A DNA stretch of 10,133 bases from Candidatus Altarchaeales archaeon (GTDB taxonomy: Archaea; Altiarchaeota; Altiarchaeia; IMC4; QMZM01), in NCBI GenBank assembly GCA_003663175.1, contig QMZM01000032.1, positions 1 through 10,133 on the forward strand, written 5' to 3'. Positions within the stretch are counted from its first letter, which is position 1. Each line of letters starts with the position of its first letter. Both the position numbers and the translations under genes were made by a program. The notes beneath the pieces are model-generated. The model had not been told where the DNA came from, did not search any database, and saw nothing but the letters and a program-made list of their open reading frames with translations. This document shows positions 1 through 6,450 of the stretch, piece after piece.

Positions 1-144
1 ACCACCACAACATCCACATCAACCACCTCATCATCAACATCAACCTCATCATCCACATCGACCACCACCTCATCATCAACATCCACCACCACAACATCCA
101 CATCAACATCAACCACATCAACATCATCCACATTAACTACAACA
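1..144 (+). repeat. Low-complexity ACC/ACA/TCA/TCC tract encoding a Ser/Thr stalk
   Basis: The tract is made almost only of the codons ACC, ACA, TCA, TCC and one TCG, coding for Thr and Ser, with short imperfect tandem units such as TCATCAACATC recurring. It lies in frame inside the surface-protein gene and continues off the left edge. Tracts like this change length easily by slippage in steps of three. A related, less regular tract lies at about 364-471. Confidence 0.8.
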
Positions 145-753
145 ATTCGTTCTGATGGGAGAGGTTGTTGTGGAGAGGGTTATCCGCCAAATATTGCAAA
201 GATAAAAAAGACATGCTTCAATGGAATAAGGGATTGTCATCATGGAAGTTGTGAAGAGGGAATTGATTGTGGGGGACCTTGTTTGCCGTGTCCTTCTTGT
301 GAAGATGGAATTCAAAATCAGGGAGAAGAGGGGATTGACTGTGGGGGACCCTGTAAGCCGTGTGTAACTACTAGCACTACTTCAACCACAACTACATCGA
401 CGATCTCTGCTACAACATCTTCAATCTCAACAACTACAACATCCACAACTTCAACCACCACAACAACGATAGAAATCCCGACCTGTTCAGACGGTATAAG
501 GAATCAGGGGGAAGAGGGGATTGACTGTGGGGGACCCTGTAAGCCGTGTAAGAAGGAATATCCCGGTATAACAGATAATGCCATAAAGTACGAATTTGGA
601 GGAGCATTGCTCTTTGCATTTTTTTTATTAGCTATGATAGCATTTATCACATATTACAGACATTTAAAACACAAGAGAGAGTATGTGATAGAAGAATTTA
701 GATACGAAAAGATAATTGATAAGATACTCGAGGAGAGAGGATTTACGAGTTAA
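1..753 (+). CDS. Cys-rich repeat, Ser/Thr-rich membrane-anchored surface protein (5' truncated)
   Basis: The reading frame is open from the first base, so the gene begins upstream of the window; 250 C-terminal residues are visible. In order (window residue numbers): a Ser/Thr-only stretch (1-48), a short Gly/Cys spacer, Cys-rich repeat 1 (72-97), repeat 2 (100-121), a second Ser/Thr linker (about 122-158), repeat 3 (162-183), one hydrophobic helix (200-219) and a Lys/Arg-rich tail of about 31 residues. The repeats share the core EEGIDCGGPCxPC. The positive residues after the helix suggest the tail is cytoplasmic and the repeats are outside the cell. The Ser/Thr linkers resemble O-glycosylated stalks of archaeal surface proteins (inference). 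I do not know a function; adhesion or cell-envelope roles are plausible. It converges on the next gene with an 11 bp overlap. Confidence 0.8.
   Translation, partial: TTTTSTSTTSSSTSTSSSTSTTTSSSTSTTTTSTSTSTTSTSSTLTTTIRSDGRGCCGEGYPPNIAKIKKTCFNGIRDCHHGSCEEGIDCGGPCLPCPSCEDGIQNQGEEGIDCGGPCKPCVTTSTTSTTTTSTISATTSSISTTTTSTTSTTTTTIEIPTCSDGIRNQGEEGIDCGGPCKPCKKEYPGITDNAIKYEFGGALLFAFFLLAMIAFITYYRHLKHKREYVIEEFRYEKIIDKILEERGFTS
214..549 (+). repeat. Three copies of a Cys-rich EEGIDCGGPCxPC module
   Basis: Copies are at 214-291, 298-363 and 484-549. Copies 2 and 3 are both 66 bp, and their last 39 bases are identical at DNA level, while copy 1 is diverged and carries a different N-terminal half with extra Cys and His. 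The near-identity of copies 2 and 3, including synonymous positions, suggests recent duplication or gene conversion. Each module carries four to six cysteines, suited to disulfide bonding or metal binding outside the cell (inference). Confidence 0.85.
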
Positions 754-2101
754 CATGGACATTCTTGTTAACTCTACTTATCTTATCCATATTTTTACCC
801 CTTCTTAACACGGGACTTCCTATCAATGGATGTTCAATCTCAACTATACCCTTCTTCTCGAGAATTTCACACCATCTACTTATCAGACTTGCATCAACAT
901 GTAGTATCTTTGCAGCATCCTTTGCCTTTACCTCCCCCCTCTCATCTATAAGGTCTATCAAGTGATTTATGACATCCTTTACATCATTTTTATCTCCTCC
1001 TCTTCCATGTCCTCCTTCTCCCTTTTCATGAATTTTTTCTTCATGAGTTTTGTCCTTCTTTTCGGATTTTGATTCTTTCTTAGTTTCTAATCTTTTTGGT
1101 TCAATATCAATTACCTTCTCTTCACCATCAATTTTCTTTCTTCTCTCATGTTCAGCCTTCAATTTCATTAGGTCTAATTCAACCTTGCTTAATTCTCTCT
1201 TTGCCATCTCTTCATATTTCTTTGCAAGTTCTAAATCGCTTTCCATCAATCCCTCCATTTCTTTGACCTCTACAAGTTTTCTGCCCAAGACATCTAATCT
1301 CTCTTTCATCTCCCTTTTCTCCTCTTCTGGGCCTTTCTCTAAGGCATCTCTTATCTCGTCTTGTAGTCTTTTCCTTTCCTCTTCCAATATCCTAAGTTCC
1401 TTTCTCCAGTTTTCAAGTATATCATCGAGTTCAGAAATCCGTCTTGGCAATTCCCTTAGTGTGCCTTCTTTTATTCTTTCTATTTCATCAATATGTCTCT
1501 TTAATTTATTTCTATCCTCAATTGTCTGAAATTTTATATCGACTATATTTTTATATTCCTCATCAAGCAATTTCTTCTTTTCTTTGATGGCAATCTTTTC
1601 CTTCTCTATTCTCTCCCACATTTTCCTAATTTCTTTCCATTCTCTCTCTATCTCTCCCCTATACTTCTCTAACACCTTTTCTCTCTCTCTTGCGTATCTT
1701 TCCGCATTCTCAATCTCCCTCTCACTTCTTCTTATTTCATCGGCAATTGTTCTTATAGAGTCGGTCTCTGGAGATGTTTCAATCTCCTCAATCCTTCTGC
1801 CGGCATCATTTAACAGATTTTCGGCATCCCTTAGTCTTTTCCATTCCATCTCTATGATCTTCATCTCATTTTCTATCAACTTCCGTCTATCCTTCATCTT
1901 CCTTTTTTCCTCCTCGATCATTCTTGCATACATCTCCCGCAACTCATTTACTTTACTCTCCGCAGCAATTCTCCTTTCTTCAGCCTCCCTCCTTTCCCTC
2001 TCCAATTTTATGATAAAATTCTTTAAATTATCTAAACTCTCTTTCACCTCATCTAATGTTATATCGCTCTTCTCTTGTTTTTCATTCTCTCTTTTTGCCA
2101 T
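743..2101 (-). CDS. Long coiled-coil protein with C-terminal winged helix
   Basis: 452 residues. Residues about 15-325 are nearly all Glu, Lys, Arg, Leu and Ile in heptad-like order, predicting a long coiled coil with short breaks near 108-116 (TSPETDS) and 255-260. A charged, Gly/His-containing linker (about 340-372) leads to a compact domain at about 373-433 (DVKDVINHLIDLID...SLISRWCEILEKKG...HPLIGSPVLRR). That reads as a winged helix of the kind often seen at the end of archaeal coiled-coil proteins. No signal peptide or membrane helix is present, so it should be cytosolic. Possible roles are DNA binding, chromosome organisation or a structural scaffold; I cannot choose. The ATG at 2101 has no SD motif, but a TATA-like box lies about 42 nt upstream. 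Its stop overlaps the convergent surface-protein gene. Coiled coils attract false homology hits, so only the winged helix is informative. Confidence 0.8.
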   Translation of the reverse strand: MAKRENEKQEKSDITLDEVKESLDNLKNFIIKLERERREAEERRIAAESKVNELREMYARMIEEEKRKMKDRRKLIENEMKIIEMEWKRLRDAENLLNDAGRRIEEIETSPETDSIRTIADEIRRSEREIENAERYAREREKVLEKYRGEIEREWKEIRKMWERIEKEKIAIKEKKKLLDEEYKNIVDIKFQTIEDRNKLKRHIDEIERIKEGTLRELPRRISELDDILENWRKELRILEEERKRLQDEIRDALEKGPEEEKREMKERLDVLGRKLVEVKEMEGLMESDLELAKKYEEMAKRELSKVELDLMKLKAEHERRKKIDGEEKVIDIEPKRLETKKESKSEKKDKTHEEKIHEKGEGGHGRGGDKNDVKDVINHLIDLIDERGEVKAKDAAKILHVDASLISRWCEILEKKGIVEIEHPLIGSPVLRRGKNMDKISRVNKNVHVNS

Positions 2102-2185
2102 TTTAATTGTACATTGTGTTGAATTTTAGTTTTTTGAATATACATATTAATTGATTTTGTAGATAAATATCGCCAAATTACTTAT
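2102..2185 (-). promoter_or_regulatory. Probable promoter of the coiled-coil gene
   Basis: This 84 bp gap separates the sepS stop from the coiled-coil start; both genes read leftwards. On the minus strand a TATA-like element (AATATGTATATTC, at 2136-2148) is centred about 42 nt before the ATG, which would give a leader of roughly 15 nt. No SD-like sequence is present. The gap and the box suggest the gene has its own promoter rather than only read-through from sepS. This is inferred from spacing alone. Confidence 0.4.
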
Positions 2186-3643
2186 TCAAGTGGCAATAAA
2201 TACCTCTATCGATGTAAAGATGGGGCCCCTTAGCATTATTTCCTTGTTTCTTGAGGTTATAAATCTTCGAGCAATCCTACCAATTGATACGTTTATATCT
2301 GATGGGGACTTAGCCATCTTTACCTGTATAAATCCCCATTTTTCTCCCCTCCGAACCAAATCCTCGATCTCCGATGCAAATAGATTTGAAATTGCGTCAA
2401 TATATGAGAAATTTACCCTGACACCATTTCTCTTTACATTAATTAATTCCCGGTCAAATTTCTCTGGCTCGGGCGGAATTCCATAGATATTGCCGTTATA
2501 GACATAGATATCATTTAATGCCGCGGGACCAAGGAGCCTCGTATTGCTTTCCTTTTCCAAAAGATAAACACTAATCCTTTTTCCAAGAAATCCCCCTTCA
2601 TATACCAAGAATCTGCATGGCGATTCCTCGTCTGAATTTTTTCTTGCAACCCTCGTGATCAATTTTGACAATTTTTTACCATCCTCGGTCTCGGGTATCC
2701 TATCAATGTAGATACTTTTTGCAATTTCTTCATCCGATAACTCCATGGTAGTGTAGAATTGTGGATACATAATTTCTCTAATATCGTCCTTCTTCATTCT
2801 GAGCATTAGAATCCTCTCGAGACCAAAGCCTATATTAAACACGGGATATCTTATTCCATAATTCTTTAATGCCCTTTTAGAATAGATTCCACAATCAGCA
2901 ATCTCAACTCCATCTGAGAAGACCTCAAATTCGAGACCTCGCTCATAGTAGTTTGAAGTTGCCCTTTTCTTTACAAATTCTATCTCCTTAAATCCGATTC
3001 TCTTTAGAATCTTCTCAGATAATCTCTTTCCATCCTCAATGTTAAGATTTTCATCCATAACAACGGATGATGCTCCATAATGTGCCCTTAAGTGTGTCCT
3101 ATCAACTCTCTGTTCTCTTCTAAATCTAAGTCCAATTGAGAATAATTTTAATGGTAATTCATATATGTCCTGCATTGCTTCCAATGTCATAAACCATGCG
3201 GCAGTCATATGCGATCTTAGTGTAGTTCTTGTTGGAATTGGTTCGAGTGATTTAAATTCTGGGAATAAATCAATTATTTTCATGGCATCATTCATCTCGA
3301 TATTTAATCTATTCACCATCTCCTCTGCTAGATCATCTCCCTCAATGGACCCCTCCTTATACTCTCTAAATATTCTCTTCAGTTCTCCTATATCAATTCT
3401 CGAATTTATTTTTCTTATTAATTTGATCTTTTCCTCGCTAAGTCCAATATCTGGTCTTGGAAGTCCTGCGAGATAATAGCATCTATCAAGAACAACTGCC
3501 GCTTCTTGTCCATATTGCTTATAAACATCACTCTCAGGAATAAAGATTTGATTCTCGATCTCATCAAATCCCAGGTCGAGAAATACATTTCTTATTTCTT
3601 GAATCAGGTCCTGCACCGGATGTGATTTTCCCCTCACATTCAT
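2186..3643 (-). CDS. sepS: O-phosphoseryl-tRNA(Cys) synthetase, short divergent form
   Basis: Class II synthetase of the SepRS family, which charges tRNA-Cys with O-phosphoserine for later conversion to Cys-tRNA by SepCysS. Recognised by KQYGQEAAVVLDRCYYLAGLPRP (41-63), the SHMT motif (144-147), the class II motif FRREQ (174-178) and a C-terminal anticodon-binding region with NTRLLGPAALND. Compared by memory with Archaeoglobus SepRS, T147, S192 and N270 match the phosphate-binding Thr188, Ser233 and Asn325, but G190 replaces Ser231. E363, E365 and T368 match the anticodon-reading Glu418, Glu420 and Thr423. It is 485 residues, about 50 fewer than usual: roughly 40 N-terminal residues are missing, and about 14 are lost before VEIADCGIYS. 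No upstream in-frame start exists before a stop at 3683-3685. PylRS or PheRS alpha are less good matches. Confidence 0.85.
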   Translation of the reverse strand: MNVRGKSHPVQDLIQEIRNVFLDLGFDEIENQIFIPESDVYKQYGQEAAVVLDRCYYLAGLPRPDIGLSEEKIKLIRKINSRIDIGELKRIFREYKEGSIEGDDLAEEMVNRLNIEMNDAMKIIDLFPEFKSLEPIPTRTTLRSHMTAAWFMTLEAMQDIYELPLKLFSIGLRFRREQRVDRTHLRAHYGASSVVMDENLNIEDGKRLSEKILKRIGFKEIEFVKKRATSNYYERGLEFEVFSDGVEIADCGIYSKRALKNYGIRYPVFNIGFGLERILMLRMKKDDIREIMYPQFYTTMELSDEEIAKSIYIDRIPETEDGKKLSKLITRVARKNSDEESPCRFLVYEGGFLGKRISVYLLEKESNTRLLGPAALNDIYVYNGNIYGIPPEPEKFDRELINVKRNGVRVNFSYIDAISNLFASEIEDLVRRGEKWGFIQVKMAKSPSDINVSIGRIARRFITSRNKEIMLRGPIFTSIEVFIAT

Positions 3644-3688
3644 CTTTATATTTAAAATTAAGGTTTGGGAATTTAATAATAACTAAGA
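3644..3688. promoter_or_regulatory. Divergent promoter region between sepS and thiL
   Basis: A 45 bp AT-rich gap between two divergent genes. On the plus strand TTTATATTTAAAA (3645-3657) is a good TATA-like box centred about 38 nt before the thiL ATG. On the minus strand TTATTATTAAAT (about 3672-3683) lies about 34 nt before the sepS ATG. Neither gene has an SD motif, so both mRNAs probably have very short leaders. The two promoters must overlap, so the genes may compete for transcription factor binding (inference). Confidence 0.5.
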
Positions 3689-4666
3689 ATGAAATTTTCT
3701 GACCTTGGAGAGAAGGAAATTGTAAGGAGGATCGATGGGATATTGAATGCTATGGATTTGAATGTTGGCGATGATGCCGCGGTATTGGAGATCGATGATG
3801 AATTCCTCGTTGCATCGACAGACATTTTTTATGAAGAAACTCATAAATTGCCTGGAATGACATACGAGCAGATTGCAAAGTATGTTGTCGCATCAAACTT
3901 TAGTGATATTGCGGCAATGGGTGCAAAACCAGTAGCACTCCTCGTTGCATTTGGTTGTAAAGACATGGAGATTTCAGATTTTGAGAATTTAATTACCTCG
4001 ATAGCAATTGAGTGTAAGAGATATGATGCAAAATTTATTGGTGGAGATACAAAGTATTCTGGGAATCTCGTCATTGTTGGAACGGCAATCGGTAAGACAA
4101 AAAAACCCGTATTTCGTTCGGGAGCAAATGTCAATGACATTGTTGCAGTTACTGGAACCCTAGGGGATGCCGGCCTTGGTGTGAGATTGCTGATGGAAAA
4201 TCTAATAGATTCAGATTCCTGTAAGGAGAGCGAGGTCATAAGGAAGGCACTTGAGCCATTGGCAAGGGTTAATGAGGCGCAGATCATTGGAAGATTCGCG
4301 ACCTCAATGACAGACATATCTGATTCGCTGGCGTTTAGTTTATATGATATAGCAGAAAAGAGCGGGGTTGGTTTTGAAATCTATCCCGAGAGGTTTCCAA
4401 TCTCCAAGAATGCAATTGAATTGGCAAGAGAATTTAAATTTAATATATCAGAATTTGCACTCTATACTGGTGGGGATTACGAGTTGCTCTTCACAATTCA
4501 AGAGGATAATTTTAACGAGGTTAAGGATGAGATAAATGCAACGGAGATAGGCAGAGTGATAAAGAAGGGCATATTTTCTGTAAAGAATGGAAAAAGAGAG
4601 ATAATCAAGAAGAGGGGCTATGAGCACTTCAAGACAAAAAATAAAAAAGGTTTTATATTTATATGA
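3689..4666 (+). CDS. thiL: Thiamine-monophosphate kinase
   Basis: ThiL phosphorylates thiamine monophosphate with ATP to thiamine diphosphate, the last step of cofactor synthesis, in the cytosol. The 325 residues match the family length. Family motifs appear in order: GDDAAV (27-32), STD (43-45), the NFSDIAAMGAKP motif (70-81), GGDT (118-121), TGTLGDAG (155-162), MTDISDS (207-213) and GGDYELLF (261-268). The acidic residues that bind magnesium and the phosphates are all present, so the enzyme should be active. The ATG is fixed by an in-frame TAA at 3680-3682 just upstream. It is transcribed away from sepS and is followed after 30 bp by the KaiC-like/GTPase gene, whose TATA-like box lies in the last codons of thiL. 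No other thiamine gene is in the window. The last residues (KTKNKKGFIFI) are a lysine-rich, less conserved tail. Confidence 0.95.
   Translation: MKFSDLGEKEIVRRIDGILNAMDLNVGDDAAVLEIDDEFLVASTDIFYEETHKLPGMTYEQIAKYVVASNFSDIAAMGAKPVALLVAFGCKDMEISDFENLITSIAIECKRYDAKFIGGDTKYSGNLVIVGTAIGKTKKPVFRSGANVNDIVAVTGTLGDAGLGVRLLMENLIDSDSCKESEVIRKALEPLARVNEAQIIGRFATSMTDISDSLAFSLYDIAEKSGVGFEIYPERFPISKNAIELAREFKFNISEFALYTGGDYELLFTIQEDNFNEVKDEINATEIGRVIKKGIFSVKNGKREIIKKRGYEHFKTKNKKGFIFI
4651..4665 (+). promoter_or_regulatory. TATA-like box for the KaiC-GTPase gene
   Basis: TTTTATATTTATATG sits inside the end of thiL, preceded by a purine/A-rich stretch that could act as the TFB-recognition element. Its centre is about 39 nt before the ATG at 4697, matching the spacing of the other TATA-like boxes in this window. 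The start codon has no SD motif. This suggests an independent short-leader transcript, possibly besides read-through from thiL. Confidence 0.5.
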
Positions 4667-4696
4667 CAAATAAATAAAATAGTCAATAGATGCAAA

Positions 4697-5920
4697 ATGA
4701 ACTCACAGATAATAAAAACAAATATTCCTCGGCTCGATGAATTTCTGAACGGCGGCATAAGACCATGCACAATAACAACACTCTGGGCAGCTCCTGGGAT
4801 TGATAATGCACCATTTGCGTATCAAGCACTTGTAAATAGATTGGAAGATGGCGATTCTTGTATTTATGTAAATCAATCTAAGGCATCCAGCACTATCGAG
4901 AAGGAGATTGAACACTATGGTTGGGATGTAAAGCCATATATAGAAGATGGGAGATTCATATTTCTTGATGCATATTCTGGGTTAGTAAATATGAAATCAA
5001 CAGATAAATTTGTTGTAGAAAACCCAAGAAATGTAAAATCGATAACAGAGTCCTTAAAGAAGATATTGGATGAAAAAAAGACCAAACATGCGGTTGTTGT
5101 TTATGATTCGATCTCCACATTAATTGATCACTGTGGAGAAAAATCCTTAGATGAGGTAAATGAATGGAAGAGAATATTCAAAGAAAAGATATCAACTGGA
5201 ATCTTTATGTTTACAGAATGGCCTTACGAGAAGTATGTCCTAAATAAATTAAAATTATTATCAGATGCGATAATTCAATTGAAGGCAATTGAGGAGAAGG
5301 TAATATTGAGGGAATTCTTCATCGTTTCAAAGGTTAATTGGAATGGAAAGGTAAAGAAAGGAGTCTCGGTTCCATTTAAGATTACGGCCCCGGGGGGTGT
5401 CAGGATCTATATCCCAAAAATCCTGATTACCGGAGCATATAATGCTGGAAAATCGTCATTTGTACATTCTGCATCAACAAGAGCAGTCTCTGTAGATAGA
5501 TTGGGCACAACAATAGCCCTGGATCATGGTCATGTTGAGTATGCTGGATTTTCGGTTGATTTATTTGGAACCCCTGGCCAGGAGAGATTTGACCCAATAC
5601 TTGAGTTATTGGGTAGCGAATCTCTTGGTGTTATTGCCATTGTTGATGCAACGAATCCAAGTAGCTTGATAAGGGTAAAGGAGATGCTAGAAAAGTCGAA
5701 GAGTGTTGGCTTGCCATCGGTTGTTGTTGCAAACAAGGCAGACCTTGAGGGTGCAATGAGCATCGAAGAGATAAGGAAGAGGATGAAGTTGCCAGATGAA
5801 ATTCCAATAATACCAACAACTGCGGAGGATTTATCAAAGGTCAGGGATGGTGAGCCCACAAAGCTAAAAAAGGAGCAGGTATATGCTGCATTAGATGCCC
5901 TATTTAAAAAGATTGTTTAG
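4697..5920 (+). CDS. KaiC-like domain (degenerate P-loop) fused to a Ras-like small GTPase
   Basis: 407 residues in two domains. Residues 1 to about 235 follow the RecA/KaiC layout: IPRLDEFLNGGI opening (10-21), a strand and loop where Walker A belongs (29-40), and a Walker B-like HAVVVYDSIS (131-140). The Walker A position reads APGIDNAP, without the GK[ST] needed to hold nucleotide, so this half probably does not hydrolyse ATP. Residues about 240-407 are a small GTPase with all G motifs: GAYNAGKSS (246-254), switch Thr271/272, DLFGTPGQERF (288-298, with Gln295 where Ras has Gln61), NKAD (346-349) and TTAED (374-378). The GTPGQERF signature resembles the bacterial/archaeal GTPase group often paired with roadblock proteins. 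The next gene, 32 bp downstream, is a roadblock protein. Likely a cytosolic switch in signalling, polarity or surface-machinery control; the exact process is unknown. Confidence 0.85.
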   Translation: MNSQIIKTNIPRLDEFLNGGIRPCTITTLWAAPGIDNAPFAYQALVNRLEDGDSCIYVNQSKASSTIEKEIEHYGWDVKPYIEDGRFIFLDAYSGLVNMKSTDKFVVENPRNVKSITESLKKILDEKKTKHAVVVYDSISTLIDHCGEKSLDEVNEWKRIFKEKISTGIFMFTEWPYEKYVLNKLKLLSDAIIQLKAIEEKVILREFFIVSKVNWNGKVKKGVSVPFKITAPGGVRIYIPKILITGAYNAGKSSFVHSASTRAVSVDRLGTTIALDHGHVEYAGFSVDLFGTPGQERFDPILELLGSESLGVIAIVDATNPSSLIRVKEMLEKSKSVGLPSVVVANKADLEGAMSIEEIRKRMKLPDEIPIIPTTAEDLSKVRDGEPTKLKKEQVYAALDALFKKIV

Positions 5921-5941
5921 TAAATAAATAATGTATAATTA

Positions 5942-5949
5942 GAGGTGAT
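5942..5949 (+). promoter_or_regulatory. Strong Shine-Dalgarno site of the roadblock gene
   Basis: GAGGTGAT is an eight-base match to the complement of the conserved archaeal 16S 3' end (AUCACCUC). GAGG lies 7 nt before the ATG at 5953. It is the only clear SD motif in front of a gene in this window. That fits a downstream cistron of an operon with the KaiC-GTPase gene, whereas promoter-proximal genes here appear to have short or no leaders. It also decides the start codon. Confidence 0.75.
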
Positions 5950-5952
5950 GAA

Positions 5953-6324
5953 ATGCCAAAGTCAAAAAAGGATGCCCTTATGAGTCTATTGGAGGAACTT
6001 GCAAATGTTGGCGATATTGATGGTTCGGCAATCACAACGAGGGATGGTTTGCTTGTCGCTGCAAAATTACCGAGTGATGTGAATGCGGAGACATTTGCCG
6101 CAATGTCTGCAACGATGTTTGGTGCTGCAGAGACGGCAATTTCAGAATTGAGGAAGGGAAAGGTTAAGAGAGTAATCTCAGAGGCGGACGATTGTAAATT
6201 GGTAGCTGTAGATGCTGGACCAAATGCCGCAGTGATAGCCTTGGTTAGACCAGAGGCAAATCTCGGTCTCGTTCTTATGGAAATAATAAAGGCCGCAAAT
6301 GCTACCAAGGACATAATGAAGTAA
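5953..6324 (+). CDS. Roadblock/LC7 domain protein
   Basis: 123 residues, the usual size of a single roadblock/LC7 domain. Residues 8-120 give the expected order: an initial helix (ALMSLLEELANV), a strand pair (GSAITTRDGLLVAA), a long Ala-rich helix (45-67), the strands KRVISEADDCKLVAVDAG and AAVIALVRP, and a C-terminal helix. Roadblock proteins such as MglB and Rag-binding subunits dimerise and bind small GTPases, often as GTPase activators or scaffolds. Its position 32 bp after a GTPase gene, with its own SD motif, argues that the two proteins work together and are co-transcribed (inference). Cytosolic; no signal or membrane segment. The sequence is well conserved in type and carries no odd features. 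Confidence 0.9.
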   Translation: MPKSKKDALMSLLEELANVGDIDGSAITTRDGLLVAAKLPSDVNAETFAAMSATMFGAAETAISELRKGKVKRVISEADDCKLVAVDAGPNAAVIALVRPEANLGLVLMEIIKAANATKDIMK

Positions 6325-6332
6325 ATTTCTTA

Positions 6333-6362
6333 CCGTAAGATAAAGTATAACTTTATCTTCGG
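6333..6362. terminator. Hairpin after the roadblock gene
   Basis: Arms AAGATAAAGT (6337-6346) and ACTTTATCTT (6350-6359) pair perfectly around a 3-nt loop. CCG (6333-6335) can pair with CGG (6360-6362) past a bulged T. It lies 9 bp after the roadblock stop, between two convergent genes. No T-run follows directly, so a role as a terminator or mRNA 3'-end stabiliser is inferred from position and structure. Confidence 0.45.
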
Positions 6363-6365
6363 CAT

Positions 6366-6444
6366 AAAAATGCTCAATTCACTCTGTGAATTGGCACTCA
6401 AAATTCACTTAGGTGAATTTTGTCTGTTCACTTCGTGAATTTTT
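6366..6444. terminator. Three related palindromes flanked by T5 tracts on both strands
   Basis: Three inverted repeats share the half-site TTCAC/GTGAA. Palindrome A: CAATTCAC (6375-6382) with GTGAATTG (6386-6393), extendable by TGC/GCA past a bulged T. Palindrome B: CAAAATTCAC (6399-6408) with GTGAATTTTG (6413-6422). Palindrome C: TTCAC (6427-6431) with GTGAA (6435-6439). Five As (6366-6370, T5 on the minus strand) and five Ts (6440-6444) flank the set. Because transcription converges here from both sides, a bidirectional terminator is the simplest reading. An operator array or small structured RNA remain possible. Confidence 0.5.
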
Positions 6445-6450
6445 CTTGTT

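Noticed and set aside
1..144. Tandem ACC/TCA tract as a CRISPR or satellite repeat
   Set aside because: It is in frame, codes only for Ser and Thr, and has no fixed repeat-spacer pattern; it is protein low complexity.
283..753. Surface protein starting at a TTG at 283
   Set aside because: That TTG codes for Leu inside Cys repeat 1; the frame is open to base 1 with matching Ser/Thr stalk and repeat content, so the gene is a 5'-truncated partial.
1050..2129. Two long plus-strand open frames rich in Ser, Phe and Leu opposite the coiled-coil gene
   Set aside because: They are the antisense reflection of Glu/Lys/Arg-rich codons; composition is not protein-like and the minus-strand frame is clearly the real one.
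2186..3643. PylRS or PheRS alpha subunit instead of SepRS
   Set aside because: KQYGQEAAVVLDRCYYLAGLPRP, SHMT and the NTRLLGPAA anticodon-binding region are SepRS hallmarks; only the loop around SIGLRFRREQ looks closer to the relatives.
6366..6444. Short repeats with palindromic units as a CRISPR array
   Set aside because: Units are only 13-24 bp, almost adjacent, differ from each other and have no regular spacers.
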